From: Dermacentor variabilis
Taxonomy: Eukaryota > Arthropoda > Arachnida > Ixodida > Ixodidae
DNA length: 64,000 nucleotides
Direction of reading: 5' to 3'
NCBI RefSeq assembly: GCF_050947875.1
Contig: NC_134573.1
Span: forward strand, 65,139,815 to 65,203,814
Each line of letters begins with the position of its first letter. Position 1 is the stretch's first letter. Of the stretch, positions 10,603 to 22,534 are shown in pieces. The position numbers and the translations under genes were made by a program. The notes beneath the pieces were generated by a model. It was given only the letters and a program-made list of their open reading frames with translations, made no database searches and was not told the origin of the DNA.

Positions 10603-12037
10603 ATGTCTGTAGCATCACCTGGCTACGGGGCTTCCCCGTGGTCAGCCTCGGTAGCTCCTCAGGAGCTGCCGCTTGAGTTTTTTCTTCGCAGTGGAGCCGG
10701 CACTGTTCCTGTGGCCATGGTGCCGATTGACGGCGGTACGATCAATATGAAAAACCCAAAAACGATTCAGGGCGAATTGCAGAAGGCCTCTGCCCACTTC
10801 CGTCAAATCACAGAGGTCCGTCAGTTCGGCAGAGGTGGCATACTCTGCTGCTCGCCAGACCACACCGTGTCAAAGAACTGCTGAATTGTTGCACATTCGC
10901 TTCCCATCCGGTGAGCTGTTTCGTACCACCACATCTCGCATGCTCTAGAGGCAGTGTACGAGGGATGGACGTCACTTTAACCCCTGAGGAGATTTTAGAA
11001 ATGTTCCCGGGGGCTGGCGTCATCTCCGTTTACCGGTGCAGTCGAGTGATTGACAATAAGAAGATGCCAACAGAGTCAGTCATAGTTACTTGTGCTGGAA
11101 CGATGCGGCCAACAGAAATTAAGGTCTGGCCCCTAATTTACAAGGTAGAAGCTCTAGTTCCACGCATTCTGCAATGTAACAAGTGTTGGCGATTTGGCCA
11201 CAGCATCAGAGGCTGCAGATCTGCACCCCGCTGCCGTGCTTGTGGAGACAGCCACAGTTTTAGTGATTGTTCCTCCAAAGAAGAGAAATGTTGTCTCTGT
11301 GGTGGTGGTCATTCCGCCAACTACTCGAACTGTCCTGCAAGATCACAGGAAATGCAAATTGTAGATTTAATTGAAAGGAGACGTTGCTCACGCCGTGATG
11401 CTGTTGTTGAGGTCCAGGGGAGGTCTAAGGGATATGCAGGAGTGACAGCCCCTCAGCAAATGGTTGCAGACTCAGCCCTTTCTGATTCTATTGCGACAGC
11501 GGTCGAAAAGGCGTTGTCAAAAGCAATGTAACGACTAACATCAAACCTGTCGGAGACTCTAGCTCAAGTGTTTATATCACAAATGATTCAGCTTTTCAGT
11601 CCTTTAGTGAGTTCTAATGCTAGCTCGCAGATTATTACACAGACCCAGCATCGAATGCTGAACAACTAATGGATCCCTCATCAGTTATTGTACAAGACGC
11701 AGACAATGCGAGGCCATCAACTTCAACTCAGCAGACCGACAACGGATGCTTCTCTAGATCAGTGTCGGAAAACAACCAGGATGTAGAAATGGACCTCCCG
11801 ACTCTTAAACGCACAAGATCACCTAACGATAACTCATCGATCTCTGTCCCGCACTCAAAAACCAAAAAGTTTGTGAAAGATAGTCTTTCCAAGTCAGATT
11901 CTAATCCTAACCCTTCCAGCTATGACCCTCAATCAAAACCAACAAAGTACGGTAAAGACAGTCTTTCGAAGAAAGATTTTTTAAAAGACAGTATTTTAGA
12001 GCAAGCGGTTTCTAAAGCAGGCATTAATTCATCATAG
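10603..12037 (+). pseudogene. I-type LINE ORF1 (gag-like, zinc knuckles), broken
   Basis: Starts at ATG 10603 (MSVASPGYGASPW) and reads a gag-like region. The frame shifts near 10870 from GRGGILCCSPD into CFVPPHLACSRGSVRGMDVT, then EMFPGAGVISVYRCSRV. Three CCHC-type knuckles follow at about 11170-11335: CNKCWRFGHSIRGC, CRACGDSHSFSDC and CCLCGGGHSANYSNC. A stop at 11529-11531 interrupts the coiled C-terminal region (ALSKAM then RLTSNLSETLAQVF). The tail continues in another frame to 12037 (MDLPTLKRTRSPND, Lys/Ser-rich). Knuckle-bearing ORF1 followed by an EN-RT-RNaseH ORF2 fits the I group of non-LTR retrotransposons. One frameshift and one nonsense change make it inactive. Confidence 0.85.
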
Positions 12038-15000
12038 GTTATTTAAAGGTATTACAGTGGAACTGCCGTTCCATTATTTCTGCAGCTACTGATTTAATAT
12101 ATTTTTGCTCACAACTTTCTCCCGACATTATTCTTTTGCAGGAAACTTGGCTCCCCAATAGCCAAAATTTTCATATAAAAATTATCGTTTATTTCGATTG
12201 GACCGTCCATCGAGAGGCGGAGGACTTGTTTTCTTGATAGCAACTAAAATATGCCACAAAGTAAAAGTTTCCTACCAGTATATGTCTACGGAGTGTGAGA
12301 TACTAGCAATAGATGTAACTATTCCTGGTTGTTCCCCATTTTCCTGAGTTAATATTTTCCCACAGGCGTGCATGATAATCGTTTCCTCGATACCGTTGTC
12401 AACTCTTGTAGGAAAGAAATTGTGATAGCCGGATACTTTAATTCGCATCATGTGTCTCGGGGTTTCAAAACGGACTCATGTGGAAAGCGATTATCTGACT
12501 GGGCAATTAATCAAAATTTTTGTTGCTTAAACACGAAGTCAGCTACCTTTATTCAGGGTCTTTCTAAATGGGCATTGGATCTAACATTTGCCAGTTCAGG
12601 AATTTCCGTAACTTCCTGTCTACTGTCGACTCAGCTTCATATAGTGACCATCTACCTATTAGGTTTGACATTGTCTGCCCTGTTATTCCCCTGGAGTCTC
12701 CGACGCGTACTTTTGTCAATTACCAGAAATTTCAGAGTATCTTGAAAACGGTCCTCAATTCCCAGAAAACGCTACCGAATGACATCAAAGCCATGAGGCT
12801 TTGCGCAGTAGTAAAAAGTTCCATTAAAATGTCCCAATTTAATGTTAAGATAAGCAAAAGTACTACCTCTCCTTGGTGGAATTCGGATTGCACGCGGGAA
12901 TATAGAAGACGAAAAGCCGCGTGGAAGAAATTACTTTACAATCAGTGCCCGAGTAACTGGAGTGATTATAAATTCGCAGCTGCTGCGTTCAAGAGAACAG
13001 TTTCGAATGCCAAACACGAGTATGACGAAAAACATCATGAATTCCTCTCTAAGCCCAGCAACAAAAAAGCTCTGTTCAGATTCCTTCGATATAGAAAATT
13101 CATGCCAACACCAGCGAATATTGAATCGATAATACTTTCACCACGCGAGTTATCTGCTTCTTTAGAATTCATAGGAAAGGGCTTAGCGCAACGCTTAACA
13201 TCACGTTTGCCGAATGGGCCACAAAGGCCTCCCATCGCTGATGACTTCGTGGAAGTCACAGTGTCAGAGCTCTCTAATGTCCTTAGATCTCTGCCTGCCT
13301 CAGCTCCAGGTCCTGACGGTATTTCCAATGCCATGCTAAAAATGTTGTTTGAAATGTCTTCTGATGACATTCTCAACGCAGTTAATTATTCTCTAAAATG
13401 CTTGGATTCCACCAGAATGGAGGACAGCCAAAGTTATTCCGCTACTTAAAAAACAAGGAGCTGGCTACAACCTTGACAACATTAGGCCTATCTCTCTTAC
13501 GTCAAACATGGTAAAACTAATTGAAAGAGCTTTATATGATCGTATGATGGATCATATATCTGAAAATTCGTTACTGAGCCCAAGTCAAATAGGTTTCCGG
13601 CCCGGTGTCTCCATTTGGTGTGCGCATATAGATTTGGAAAGCCGCATCCAACTTGCTCAGCATAGAAAAGAAGTTAGCGCTTTAGTGACACTTGACATAG
13701 CAAAAGCTTATGACAGCGTTGAGTACTCTCTACTGCTGGACATATTACAGTCCTACAATTTTCCGAAATATATAACGGCATGGATTTTTGAATTTCTAAG
13801 AAACAGAAAATTTCATTGTTTTCAAAACGGCTTTTCTTCAAGAATGTTCGATCAGACAAGAGGAGTGCCCCAGGGGGCTGTTCTGTCGCCTATACTATTT
13901 AACCTGTTGACGAGTTCCGTACCACTGCACCAGGATATGAATCTGTACGTCTATGCAGACAACATTGCATTTTTCGCGACAGCTAGAGGCATCAATTCCC
14001 TTCACCTGTCTTTGCAAACGTACATCTGTGCTCTACAGGCGTGGCTTCACAACCTGCACCTGTCACTAAACGTAAACAAAAGTGCAGTCCTTGTTTTTCC
14101 GCTTTCGGGGCCGTTACAGTTATCATTAGTATATGAACAGAGAACCATTCCTCAGGTAGAGTCGCTTAAATACTTGTGTATCACATATGACGGAAAACTG
14201 AACTGGCGTTCTCACATAGAAAATATTGGAACGAAGGCGACACGAGCCGTAGGTTTACTACGTAGAATCAGTAACCGACGCTGTGGTATGCGAAGTGACA
14301 CATTAATTATGATTTATCGTATGTATGTACGACCGATTCTAGAATTTGGTTGTTTTGTTCTCCGGAAGTGCAAAATATAAATTAAGGCCCCTTGTTCTGT
14401 TAGAAAGAGAAGCTCTTCGACTATGTTTAGGTCTTCCTGAATTCGTTGCTAATAATGTATTATACCAGGAAGCGCGCCTACCTACACTTCACACACGATT
14501 CCGCATGCTTACGGTTCAAACCTACTTAAGAGCTTATGATTCTTCGCTACGACGTGGACAATATGCATTTATCGGTGAACCAAGTCCATTTTTTGAGACC
14601 ACGTGGTCACGGTTCCATACCCCGCAAGTTGTATTTGTGAAAGCACAATTAGCACCTTTAAATGTTCGCCTTAGAGAAATAATTCCGCTCCATAGGTCTC
14701 CGGGGTCGCTAAAAATAGAATTTGCAGACATTTTTCCACAGAATGCGAAATTTCTGCCCACAACATATTTGAATGACCGTCTACAAGATTATTTGGCCCG
14801 TTTCAAAATAAACGTAATAGCGACCGATGCTTCTTCGTGCGAACAGAAGGCAGGTGTGGGTATCTACTCACCATCCCTCAATTGGTCTTTTTCACTTCGC
14901 CTACCAGATTACACATCAGTTTTCCATGCCGAACTTCTGGCAATAGTTCTTGCCTTGCGGAAATTACCCATTCATATTACAAGAGTTATTATCGTCACAG

Positions 15001-15641
15001 ATTCTCTATCTGTATGCAGCGCACTTACTGCGTCTGCAAAGTTGACAACCGGAAACACGTTTTATTCATTAGCTCCACCTCACTTAAGTTTAGTGCATAT
15101 AGTATGGGTCCCTGGCCACCGAGACATTCATATTAACGAAAAAGCCGATTCCTTAGCACGAGCTTGTTTAGCAGGTCCTGTGCTATTTGTGCTGCCGGCA
15201 ACTGCGCACATTACTGCAGCCAGATATCGGCAATTTTCTTTGAGCGAGGACAAAAAAGCTCTGTCATTAGCAAAATCTTCAGATTTTTTACACTTAAATT
15301 ATTCTTGGAACCGACAATGGTGTCCTAACCGGAAATTTGAAGTTTCATTTACTAGGCTGCGTTGCCGTATTCCAACACTTAATTTTTACTTGCACAGATG
15401 TGGTCTGGCGGTATCCCCTCTATGCAATGAACCAGAAACTATAGATCATTTTTTATTATCATGCCGGCGGTTTTCTAATCATCGAAAACTATGTCTAGAA
15501 TTTCCACTTCAAAATTTAGGATTACCTTTAAGCAGCACTGTTATACTCTCCCTTGGAGCAACAGTTTTGGGATATAGCCACAGAAACGTTTGCCTAGCCA
15601 TCTATAATTTCCTATGTGGCACAAGAAGAATGCCTTGTTAA
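12038..15641 (+). pseudogene. I-type LINE ORF2 (endonuclease, reverse transcriptase, RNase H), broken
   Basis: Begins right after ORF1. The endonuclease reads LQWNCRSI (about 12050), LLQETW, GYFNSHH at 12431 (the usual GDFN aspartate is Tyr) and SDHLPI near 12645. The reverse transcriptase reads APGPDGISNAML, RPISLTSNMVKLIERAL, LDIAKAYDSVEY, RGVPQGAVLSPILF and YADN at 13952-13963, where the second catalytic Asp of YADD is Asn. RNase H reads VIATDASSCEQ, FHAELLAIVLAL, VIIVTDSLSV and NEKADSLA, so its acidic residues are intact. A zinc-knuckle-like C terminus (CGLAVSPLCNEPETIDHFL) ends at a stop at 15639-15641. Frameshifts lie near 12240, 12600, 13405 and 14355, with stops near 12235 and 12346. 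The length is about that of a complete ORF2, so this is a near full-length but dead copy. Confidence 0.88.
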
Positions 15642-16027
15642 TAGTTTTTAGTTTCAAGAATTGATTTATTTCGACTGCAGTTTAGAAAATTCAAAAATAA
15701 AAGCACAAATTCACAGTTCAAATCTTACTATTATTATTCATAATTTACCTTACTCAAGTTTAAGTATATCTTTTTTAACATTCCTATCAACGCAAGGCTT
15801 ACTATAGTATTGATCAATACTTTATCTCATGTATTCATAGTTTATTTTGCATCTTGGATTATTTGTTTTCCTTTCTTTTTTCGTGTTATTTATTTACTAA
15901 CCAATTTATTTTATTTTATTTATTGAATCATATTACCACCCGATTCGTGGCCTATCCCCCTCAGTGGGTTTGTGCCATTAACTGAGGCTTCTTCATCATC
16001 ATCATCTTCTACTTCTTCTTCTACAGG
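15642..16027 (+). mobile_element. 3' UTR and trinucleotide tail of the I-type LINE
   Basis: AT-rich 3' UTR with CCACCCGATTCGTGGCC and CCCCCTCAGTGGGT near 15937-15970, then TTCATCATCATCATC and CTTCTTCTT repeats at 15990-16025 that look like the terminal microsatellite tail. Confidence 0.65.
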
Positions 16028-16804
16028 AGGCTATGGCCTGTGTCAAGATTGTACCGTGAGGCTTACCGGCTTGCCGACATCTCAAGATCGCGCCAGTGTC
16101 CGCCACAGGAGCACCAATCACGCAAGAACTGGCTAGCAGAGGCAAGTCATCGTACGGTTGTGGAATTTACTTTTGCCCCCCCCCCCCCTATTAGTATTTA
16201 CACTGGTGGTCCAGCCAATTCAGGATATAGAGCAATTTTTTGGAGCAAGAAAAATGTCGTTCTGGAGCAGTCACACCTGCATTTCGGAGCAGAAAAATGT
16301 CTTTTTGCAACAATTGTAGTACAGCAGTAATCTGCAGCCACTTGGCGAAGCTTGTTATTACTGTGCGCAATCAGTAAGCGCTGCTCAATAGTGAAGCAAG
16401 ACACAAAGCCATCAGCGACCAATTAACCTTGCCTTCCCGCGGACAGTGTACCATGCACGGTATGTTGCGAACATTTTTATTTGGGTAGGCAACGAACTTA
16501 ATTTTGTAAACTACATAAAATTTTGTAGCCTAACGAGAATAGCGAAATGCGCCTGGCCGCAAGATAGATAAATTTACAAATGAGCTAGAACAATTTGCGC
16601 CGTCAGGCACAAGACAAAAAGTGATGGCAACTGTCTTATGTGCATTCCAAATGACAGATGTGCTTTGATACGCTTTACGGCATTAAACAAAATGTGTATT
16701 ACGCCCAATAACAATGCTAGAAGCTCGACAACAGACAACAGAGTATGCGTCTATGAACGCTGCCAGGTTGAAATGCCTCCGTACGGTGTGTCGCAAAGAT
16801 AGTG
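16028..16804. other. Unassigned spacer
   Basis: Contains a C12-13 run near 16177-16189. No gene or classified repeat recognised. Confidence 0.35.
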
Positions 16805-18492
16805 CAGGGTGTCTACCAAGTTGACATTTCCAAATTCCCCGAGTTTTACAGGTTTTCCCCGAGTGCCATTGCAAATTTCCTTGAGTGACCAAGAACTATG
16901 TTTTATGTTAAGACGGGCTGAAACCATATCGCCCGATGCTGTCACTCTCTAGTAAGCTGTAGAAAAAAAATTTAAGAAAACGACTTACTCTAATTTGAAT
17001 ACTAAGGAGTAGTGTTCATGTTATTCAAAAAGAGAATAGAAGGGGGTTACTAAAATGCACAGCAAATAAAATGTCTTCGAAAAAAATTGCAAATGGAGTC
17101 GGACATTCTCAAATACGAATAAAAAAGAGATGGATATAGAAGCAAACATTTTCGAATATAAGCTATTTCTATCAAATGATAGCAAGCTCAGTGGTGTGAG
17201 GCCCGAACTCTGTCACAATTGAGATTCTCTCCCAACAGCTCATAAGTCAACCTCAACTGTCCTGGCATACTCTCAGCCCGCGCACGACTCTCGAGTGTTG
17301 TGTTTCACTGCTTTAACGAGTTTATATTGGTTTGGATGAGGGACACTTGCATCTCGGCATTAGCCAAAACTTAATTTTTTGAGCGTAAGCTCCTTCAAAA
17401 CGGCGGCAGCAAGCTTCCTTTTCTGTTTATTTCTCAATGCGTAGGTCATTTCTGTTCTTGTTTTCCTTCCGCCACTCGTTCGCCCCAAAGACCATTTGAA
17501 GCATCTTGGCCAGTTGCACAGTCTACGGCCGATTTTTCGAACTCCCAAGGGCCAGATGGAAAAAAAAAAGAAATGCGTGTCATTTAGTGCCTTTAGGGGC
17601 TCAAACCGCCACAGGTACGTTCGAAAACGCTCTGAAGGCCTGTTGGTACACATATTAGGCATATCGGTGCTCGTACTGTGACAGGAAATACCGGGTGCAC
17701 GCGTGTATAATTAAGGAATACATACTGCGTTCCGTGGCAATAGCCCCTTCCCACGCTTGTTATGCTTCACTGCAATACTTTTGCGTATTCTTCAGCAAGT
17801 AACATTTCTGTACAGAGGCGAAGCTGACTTTCAGGAACCGGCATTATGCAACGCACCATGTTTTCCAAGTTTCTAAGCCAATCGCGAGGACAACAAAGGC
17901 GGAGTCCGTGCCATTGCTGACAGCAGCTAATTCTATCAATAAAAAACTCGGCATCCAACGGCAAGAAGCTTCATAGCGAACGTCAAAGCAGCTAGGCCTC
18001 GCGTTGCCGCAGTGGCGGCAACGGCTGCCAGCGGATCTGCGTGCGAGAGTGCCGGTTCGAGGTGGTGAAGTAATCAAAATGGCAGCGGTGGTGCCTTTGA
18101 TTATTGCCGTTTCGGACCTGCGGTCACGGCAAAACGTCCGGAAAATCGGACGGCAAAGAGTTCTTGCGTCGGAAATTTCACACGTTCTGTTACGTTGACT
18201 CTATGGGGTACGTGGCGGTGCCGCGAAGCCGTCCAAATTATCGGGAATCCGGAAAGTTGGTCGTTGAGTGTACACTGGAAACTCCTCCAGCCGACGACAG
18301 GGCGTCAAAGACGATTCATTACGATTCCTATCTGTTACTCGAGCCAGCATTACCGCGTCTTTCGACCCTTTCAATAAAATTGCCGCTAATTTTCCCTGAT
18401 AGAGGCCCAAATTCCTTGTGTTTTCCCTGACTTTTTCCAGACTACTCAAAATCCCTGAGAATTCCCGGTTTTCCCGGTTGGTAGACACCCTG
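16805..18492. mobile_element. Non-autonomous DNA transposon with CAGGGTGTCTACCAA termini
   Basis: The left end 16805-16819 is CAGGGTGTCTACCAA, and 18478-18492 is its exact reverse complement. Beyond 15 bp the two ends differ, though both are rich in CCCGAG/CCCTGAG and GGTTTTCCC words. The five bases TAGTG lie immediately outside each end, suggesting a target duplication. CAGGG ends suggest a hAT-like superfamily, but hAT usually gives 8-bp duplications, so the class is open. No transposase reading frame is visible inside. The interior contains one copy of the duplicated unit described at 17570-18280. Confidence 0.7.
17570..18280. repeat. 0.7-kb duplicated unit, copy A (inside the CAGGG element)
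   Basis: Diverged direct copy of 18660-19320. Shared landmarks in order: GAAGGCCTG, ATCGGTGCTCGTACT, GGTGCACGCGTGTATAATTA, GAGGCGAAGCTGACTTTC, GGCATTATGCAACGC, GCTGCCAGCGGATCTGCGTG, TTTCGGACCTGCGGTCA and TTGACTCTAT. Identity is roughly 75-80% by eye. Confidence 0.85.
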
Positions 18493-18659
18493 TAGTGATG
18501 CCGGTCGAGAACAACGTTCGTACCATCGCGTACACTTGCTTTCGTCGCGATGCGGTTTGTCGGCTTCCCATGTCCTGTGGCCTCTGCGAACAGATACGAG
18601 TCGATTCGGCGTAAAATCGCAGCTTTAGTCGCCGATACCCGACCGCCCTTTCGAAGCAC

Positions 18660-19320
18660 TACCCTTTACTGCCCCCGAGGCCTCAAATCGCCACAGACAT
18701 GTCCGAAATAGTTCCGAAGGCCTGCCAGTAGATAGACGTATCGGTGCTCGTACTATGGCAGGAGATGGCGGGTGCACGCGTGTATAATTAAGCAATACAG
18801 TGTCCCGTGAAAATTGCCTCTTCCCACTTTTGGTATGCCTCACCGCGTAACACTGCTATATCGAGGCGAAGCTGACTTTCGGGAACTGGCATTATGCAAC
18901 GCGTCGTGCTTTGCGAGCTTCGAAGCCATTGGCGAGGATTACAAAAGCGGAGTTGGCTCCATTGCTAACAGCGACGAATTGTTTTAAAAAAAACATGACA
19001 CCGAACAGGAAAAAGCTTCGTACCGAACGTCGAAGTAGCTAGGCCTAGCATTGCCACGGTGGTAACTAAGGCTGCCAGCGGATCTGCGTGCTAGAGCGCC
19101 TGTTCGAGGCGGCGAGATAATCGAAATGGCGGCGGTGGCGGCTTCGATCAATGCCGCTTCGGACCTGCGGTCATGGCGAAAAGCCCGTAGAATCGGACGG
19201 CGAAAGGCTTTTGCGTCTGAAATTTCAGACGTCCTTAGAGATTGACTCTATAGGGTGCCGTGGCGATGCCGCGAAGGCGTCCGAATTATCTGGAATGTAA
19301 AAATCTATCGTTGACTGTAG
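18660..19320. repeat. 0.7-kb duplicated unit, copy B (just outside the CAGGG element)
   Basis: Partner of copy A, same orientation, starting 168 bp beyond the right end of the element. No coding function is recognised. Both copies keep a minus-strand peptide of the form RPSExFRTxLWRFE, which is weak evidence for a once-coding origin. Confidence 0.85.
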
Positions 19321-20474
19321 TTGCATAACCAGACGGAAAACATTGCGTTGCAGTGAAAACGCGAAAACACCGAACTTTTCCGCAGTTGGCGCAAACGGCA
19401 CTCGAGTGGGCGCGGCCAGGAGCAGGCAAGTCGAAGTGTAGCGAAATGGCGCAGTTGGACCACCACGGTATTTATTGTCACTCATGCAGTTAGAAGCGTG
19501 TTAAACGATTGCTAGAATTCATTAAGTTTACGGTGTCTGTTCCGACTCCTCGTGTCCCGTATATTTGAGTTGGTAACGTGTTTCAAAAGAGTACAAGTGT
19601 ACTACTGTGCATTAGCAGGAATTGAAAAACGCAGAGACGGAAACAAACATACTCGGAACGTCTTGTGCGCTTTTATTGCGAAGGAGACTTGAACGAGTAC
19701 GTGTCGCAACACGCTCTGATCTCGCGTGACGACGACATATATTCAGAACGAGTCACTTCAGTGACTTTACTAAGAATCGAGAACGAACCTTTAAAATATT
19801 TCGATAGCGTTCCTTCTAGGTATATTGGTTAGTTTAACGGACAGTTCACATCAGAAAAAAAAGTTACGAAACGAAACAAGGACACCGCATTTGTCGCCTC
19901 TCCTCTCAGTCCCGGTATACGGCGACGCTTACCCGAGATGCCCGGATTGCGGTGTTTCTCCTCTTGAAGCACGGCGGTCTGTACACCAGAGGCGTTTTAA
20001 CGTAGAGGGCCTCGAGAACCTGAAAACATAATCACGGGTTGCATGGCACGTCACGTAGGAGGCGCCCGTGCAATACTTGGTCGCCACCGCGTCAGCGGCA
20101 GCGTCTCTTTGGTCGAACGCGTGGCAATATTAACGCCGTCTCCCAAGGCCAGTCCCTAGCAGCATCTGTCGGGCTGAAGCAAGGATCACGACGGCCTTCG
20201 ATGTCTGCCTTCAACGTTTCCGCTCAAAAACCGCCGAAGGCTTGCAACTCGTCTCGCTTGCTAAACGTCGAAAGTCTCACGATTGCCTATCGAGGAATGT
20301 CAGGCCCAGGGACCGTAAAGCGTGGCAAGCATTGCAATGAGTGATGCACAAGCACAGGGATGGACTGCTGAGGCTGTTGGACGACCCTGAGTAACATCCG
20401 CATGATGCGCGCGCATCAGCGTCACAACACTTGTTCATGACGTCGGCGCATGAGGTCCGCGAGGGCGAGGTTTC
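19321..20474 (-). other. Region downstream of PTRH2; probable 3' UTR
   Basis: Downstream of the PTRH2 stop on the minus strand. The first clear AATAAA on that strand is at 19677-19672 (TTTATT on the plus strand), about 0.8 kb after the stop, a candidate polyadenylation signal. Nothing else is recognised. Confidence 0.4.
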
Positions 20475-20669
20475 CTAGTAGAGCTTGAGGTGTCCCGTGA
20501 CGGTGTCGATGACCTGCTCGGGTGCCGGCCCAACACCCAGCACGGTGCGGGTGCCGGGCGCCAGCTGGGTGCGGCCGGCGTCCCGCACTAGGCTCGTGAT
20601 GAGGCCCTTGGCGCGCGCTTCGCTCGCCAGCGACAGCATCTCGTCCTCCGTCGATGCGCGAAGCACCAC
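20475..20669 (-). CDS. PTRH2: Peptidyl-tRNA hydrolase 2, mitochondrial: exon 3 (C terminus)
   Basis: Encodes residues 116-179 and the TAG stop. It contains the family signature [20 protein letters not shown] then [18 protein letters not shown]; in the Pth2 family the Asp and Thr of DAGRT and the GPGP-type loop are conserved in the catalytic fold. Upstream on the minus strand lies an acceptor with a strong pyrimidine tract (TGCTGCTTTCCTCTGTTTCT then CGGCAG), and the exon starts GTGGTGCTT in phase 0. PTRH2 hydrolyses peptidyl-tRNA released from stalled ribosomes. In animals the protein is anchored in the outer mitochondrial membrane and, as Bit1, can act in anoikis (known from vertebrates). Joined to exons 2 and 1 it gives 179 residues, the same length as human PTRH2. 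Confidence 0.95.
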   Translation of the reverse strand: MVLRASTEDEMLSLASEARAKGLITSLVRDAGRTQLAPGTRTVLGVGPAPEQVIDTVTGHLKLY

Positions 20670-21831
20670 CTGCCGAGAAACAGAGGAAAGCAGCAACACT
20701 GCAGCCTCAGTCGATGGACGTCGGAAAACTTCGGGACGCATTTACACCGTCGATTGACAAAGATCGCGCGACCACGGCTAGCGACCGGTGTTCACACCAG
20801 CAGGAGACGCTCAGAGGCTGCCATAGCATAAACAGGCTTTAGTGCCACGACAGCGCTCCACTGCGGACTTTTCTCCCCTGCCAGTTCTCCCTTACCCCCT
20901 CCGTAAGAGCTGTGGGACGATGCCCTACACGACGGACCTCCCAGTCCGCTGCACCATGATACAGTGGGCCCAAAGCGTCGCTCGCGTAATCCTATAGGGA
21001 CCCCGGACTATAAGGGCTTCTCCCACGCCCACATTCCCTCTCAATTCCGAATAAAGATGTTTTACTCTCTATCCCTCTCTCTAAGCCGGGCGCGCTCCCA
21101 CATCGCTCCTCCCCGACTCCTGCCTGCTTCCATGATGTCCAGCAGATCATCAGCGAGTCGTTCATAGAACAGAGCCATGACAGTGACTCACGCGCTGTTC
21201 TAATGACGATTGTTCAGGGGAGAAAGGGAGAGAAAACGACAAGAGAACGGTGCGCAGTGGCTTGAGTGAGAAGGGTGCCGATTCGGCTAAAGAGCCAGAC
21301 TCAAAATGAGCCCAACCAGTGTCCAACCCATAGGCTTTGTCAACTGCGGAGTTGAATAGCGGTTGATAAAGATAACTTTCGGGACAGACCTATAACTGTC
21401 GCCGCCCACTTCCTCTGTTGCTTGAGCTTATCAATTTATAAGTATGCCAGACTGTGCTCGCACCGGCGGTCTGAGCGGTAATCGTATAAGAGTCAATGAT
21501 ACTTCGTGCCTCGCACGCTTGTCTTGCCTATAAGACTACTTGTAAACGCAGCGCAGTTTTTCAGCGTTCGTGCGCACGACCATGCACTGGCGTTCCTGTC
21601 GTGTAGCTGCGCGCATACCACACCGTGGTGCGTAAAGTGGACTGAGTGCGGAACGAGTGCACGCCTCGAGCTACGATCGCTTCCCTTCCGTGTCATCTCG
21701 TGCACCACCGAGGTTCCCGGGCGCTGCCCCTGCTGCACTGCAGCATTTGCCTTGCGCGCAGTGTAACGCTGCACATCGATATCTCTTTCGATGCTCCGTC
21801 CTTTTGTTTGTCTACCCTGTAAATAGCGAGA
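20670..21831. other. PTRH2 intron 2, proximal part
   Basis: Intron between exons 3 and 2. Around 21040-21085 there is AATAAAGATG followed by a pyrimidine (CTCT) run, reminiscent of the 3' end of a retroelement, but I cannot classify it. No gene is seen. Confidence 0.4.
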
Positions 21832-22522
21832 TTTAGAATAGGGTCCCCAATAGTTTGGGGCCACAAAGAGCTTTGCGGGTGTTATCGTTGGGGCACGCAG
21901 GAGTGAAGAGCTATAGAATAGGGTTTTGCGTTTGCGGATAGCGTGTTGCGCTGACAGCGCCACTATGGCGTCAAAGAAAAGCTATTACGAATAATTAAAT
22001 AAGCTATACCATATTATGATAGGAATAGTAATTGTGACTTGCGTGTATTCGCGTTTAATTACAATTTAGAGGTTATTCTGTAAGCAGCAAACAATTAGTT
22101 GCGCTTGGTTTTGAGCAAACCAACTTTACGTGCCTTCACAAGCCAAGCTTAGCCGTGTTAGGCCTACGAGCCATAGAATCCACAATCGAATTCGGAATCA
22201 GCGGCGTCAAATGAATAAATCTTCATAACGCACGCTAGTTGAGAGAAAGCGATAACCGCAGTCACTTCTCCCAGCTTGCGAACTTCACACGTTACCACGA
22301 ATCGAACCCAGTTTGGTGCTAGGTTAGAGCCGTCGCTTCGATGGGTTCCGCCATGTTTGCTGACGCAAAGCTTTTGGGGCCGCTATTTGGGCTCCCGCTA
22401 AATCGGTGAAATAGCGTTCCCAACGCAAAACCCAAACGCAGTTTGCGTCTCGCGCATGCGCAGTGGCTTCGACGCTATTTCTTTGGGGCCCCAAAACGTT
22501 TGGGGCCCCTATTAAACCGTTA
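21832..22522. mobile_element. GC-rich MITE 1 with GGGGCCCCAAA-type inverted ends
   Basis: The left end (TTTAGAATAGGGTCCCCAA, then TTTGGGGCCACAAAG) pairs imperfectly with the right end (CTTTGGGGCCCCAAAACG, then TTTGGGGCCCCTATTAAAC). No coding capacity. It contains GCGCATGCGC (22452-22461). Confidence 0.6.
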
Positions 22523-22534
22523 TTAAAACTGTTA

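Noticed and set aside
16797..18500. An 8-bp hAT-style duplication at the CAGGG element
   Set aside because: The flanks agree over TAGTG only; the next three bases differ, so the superfamily was left open.
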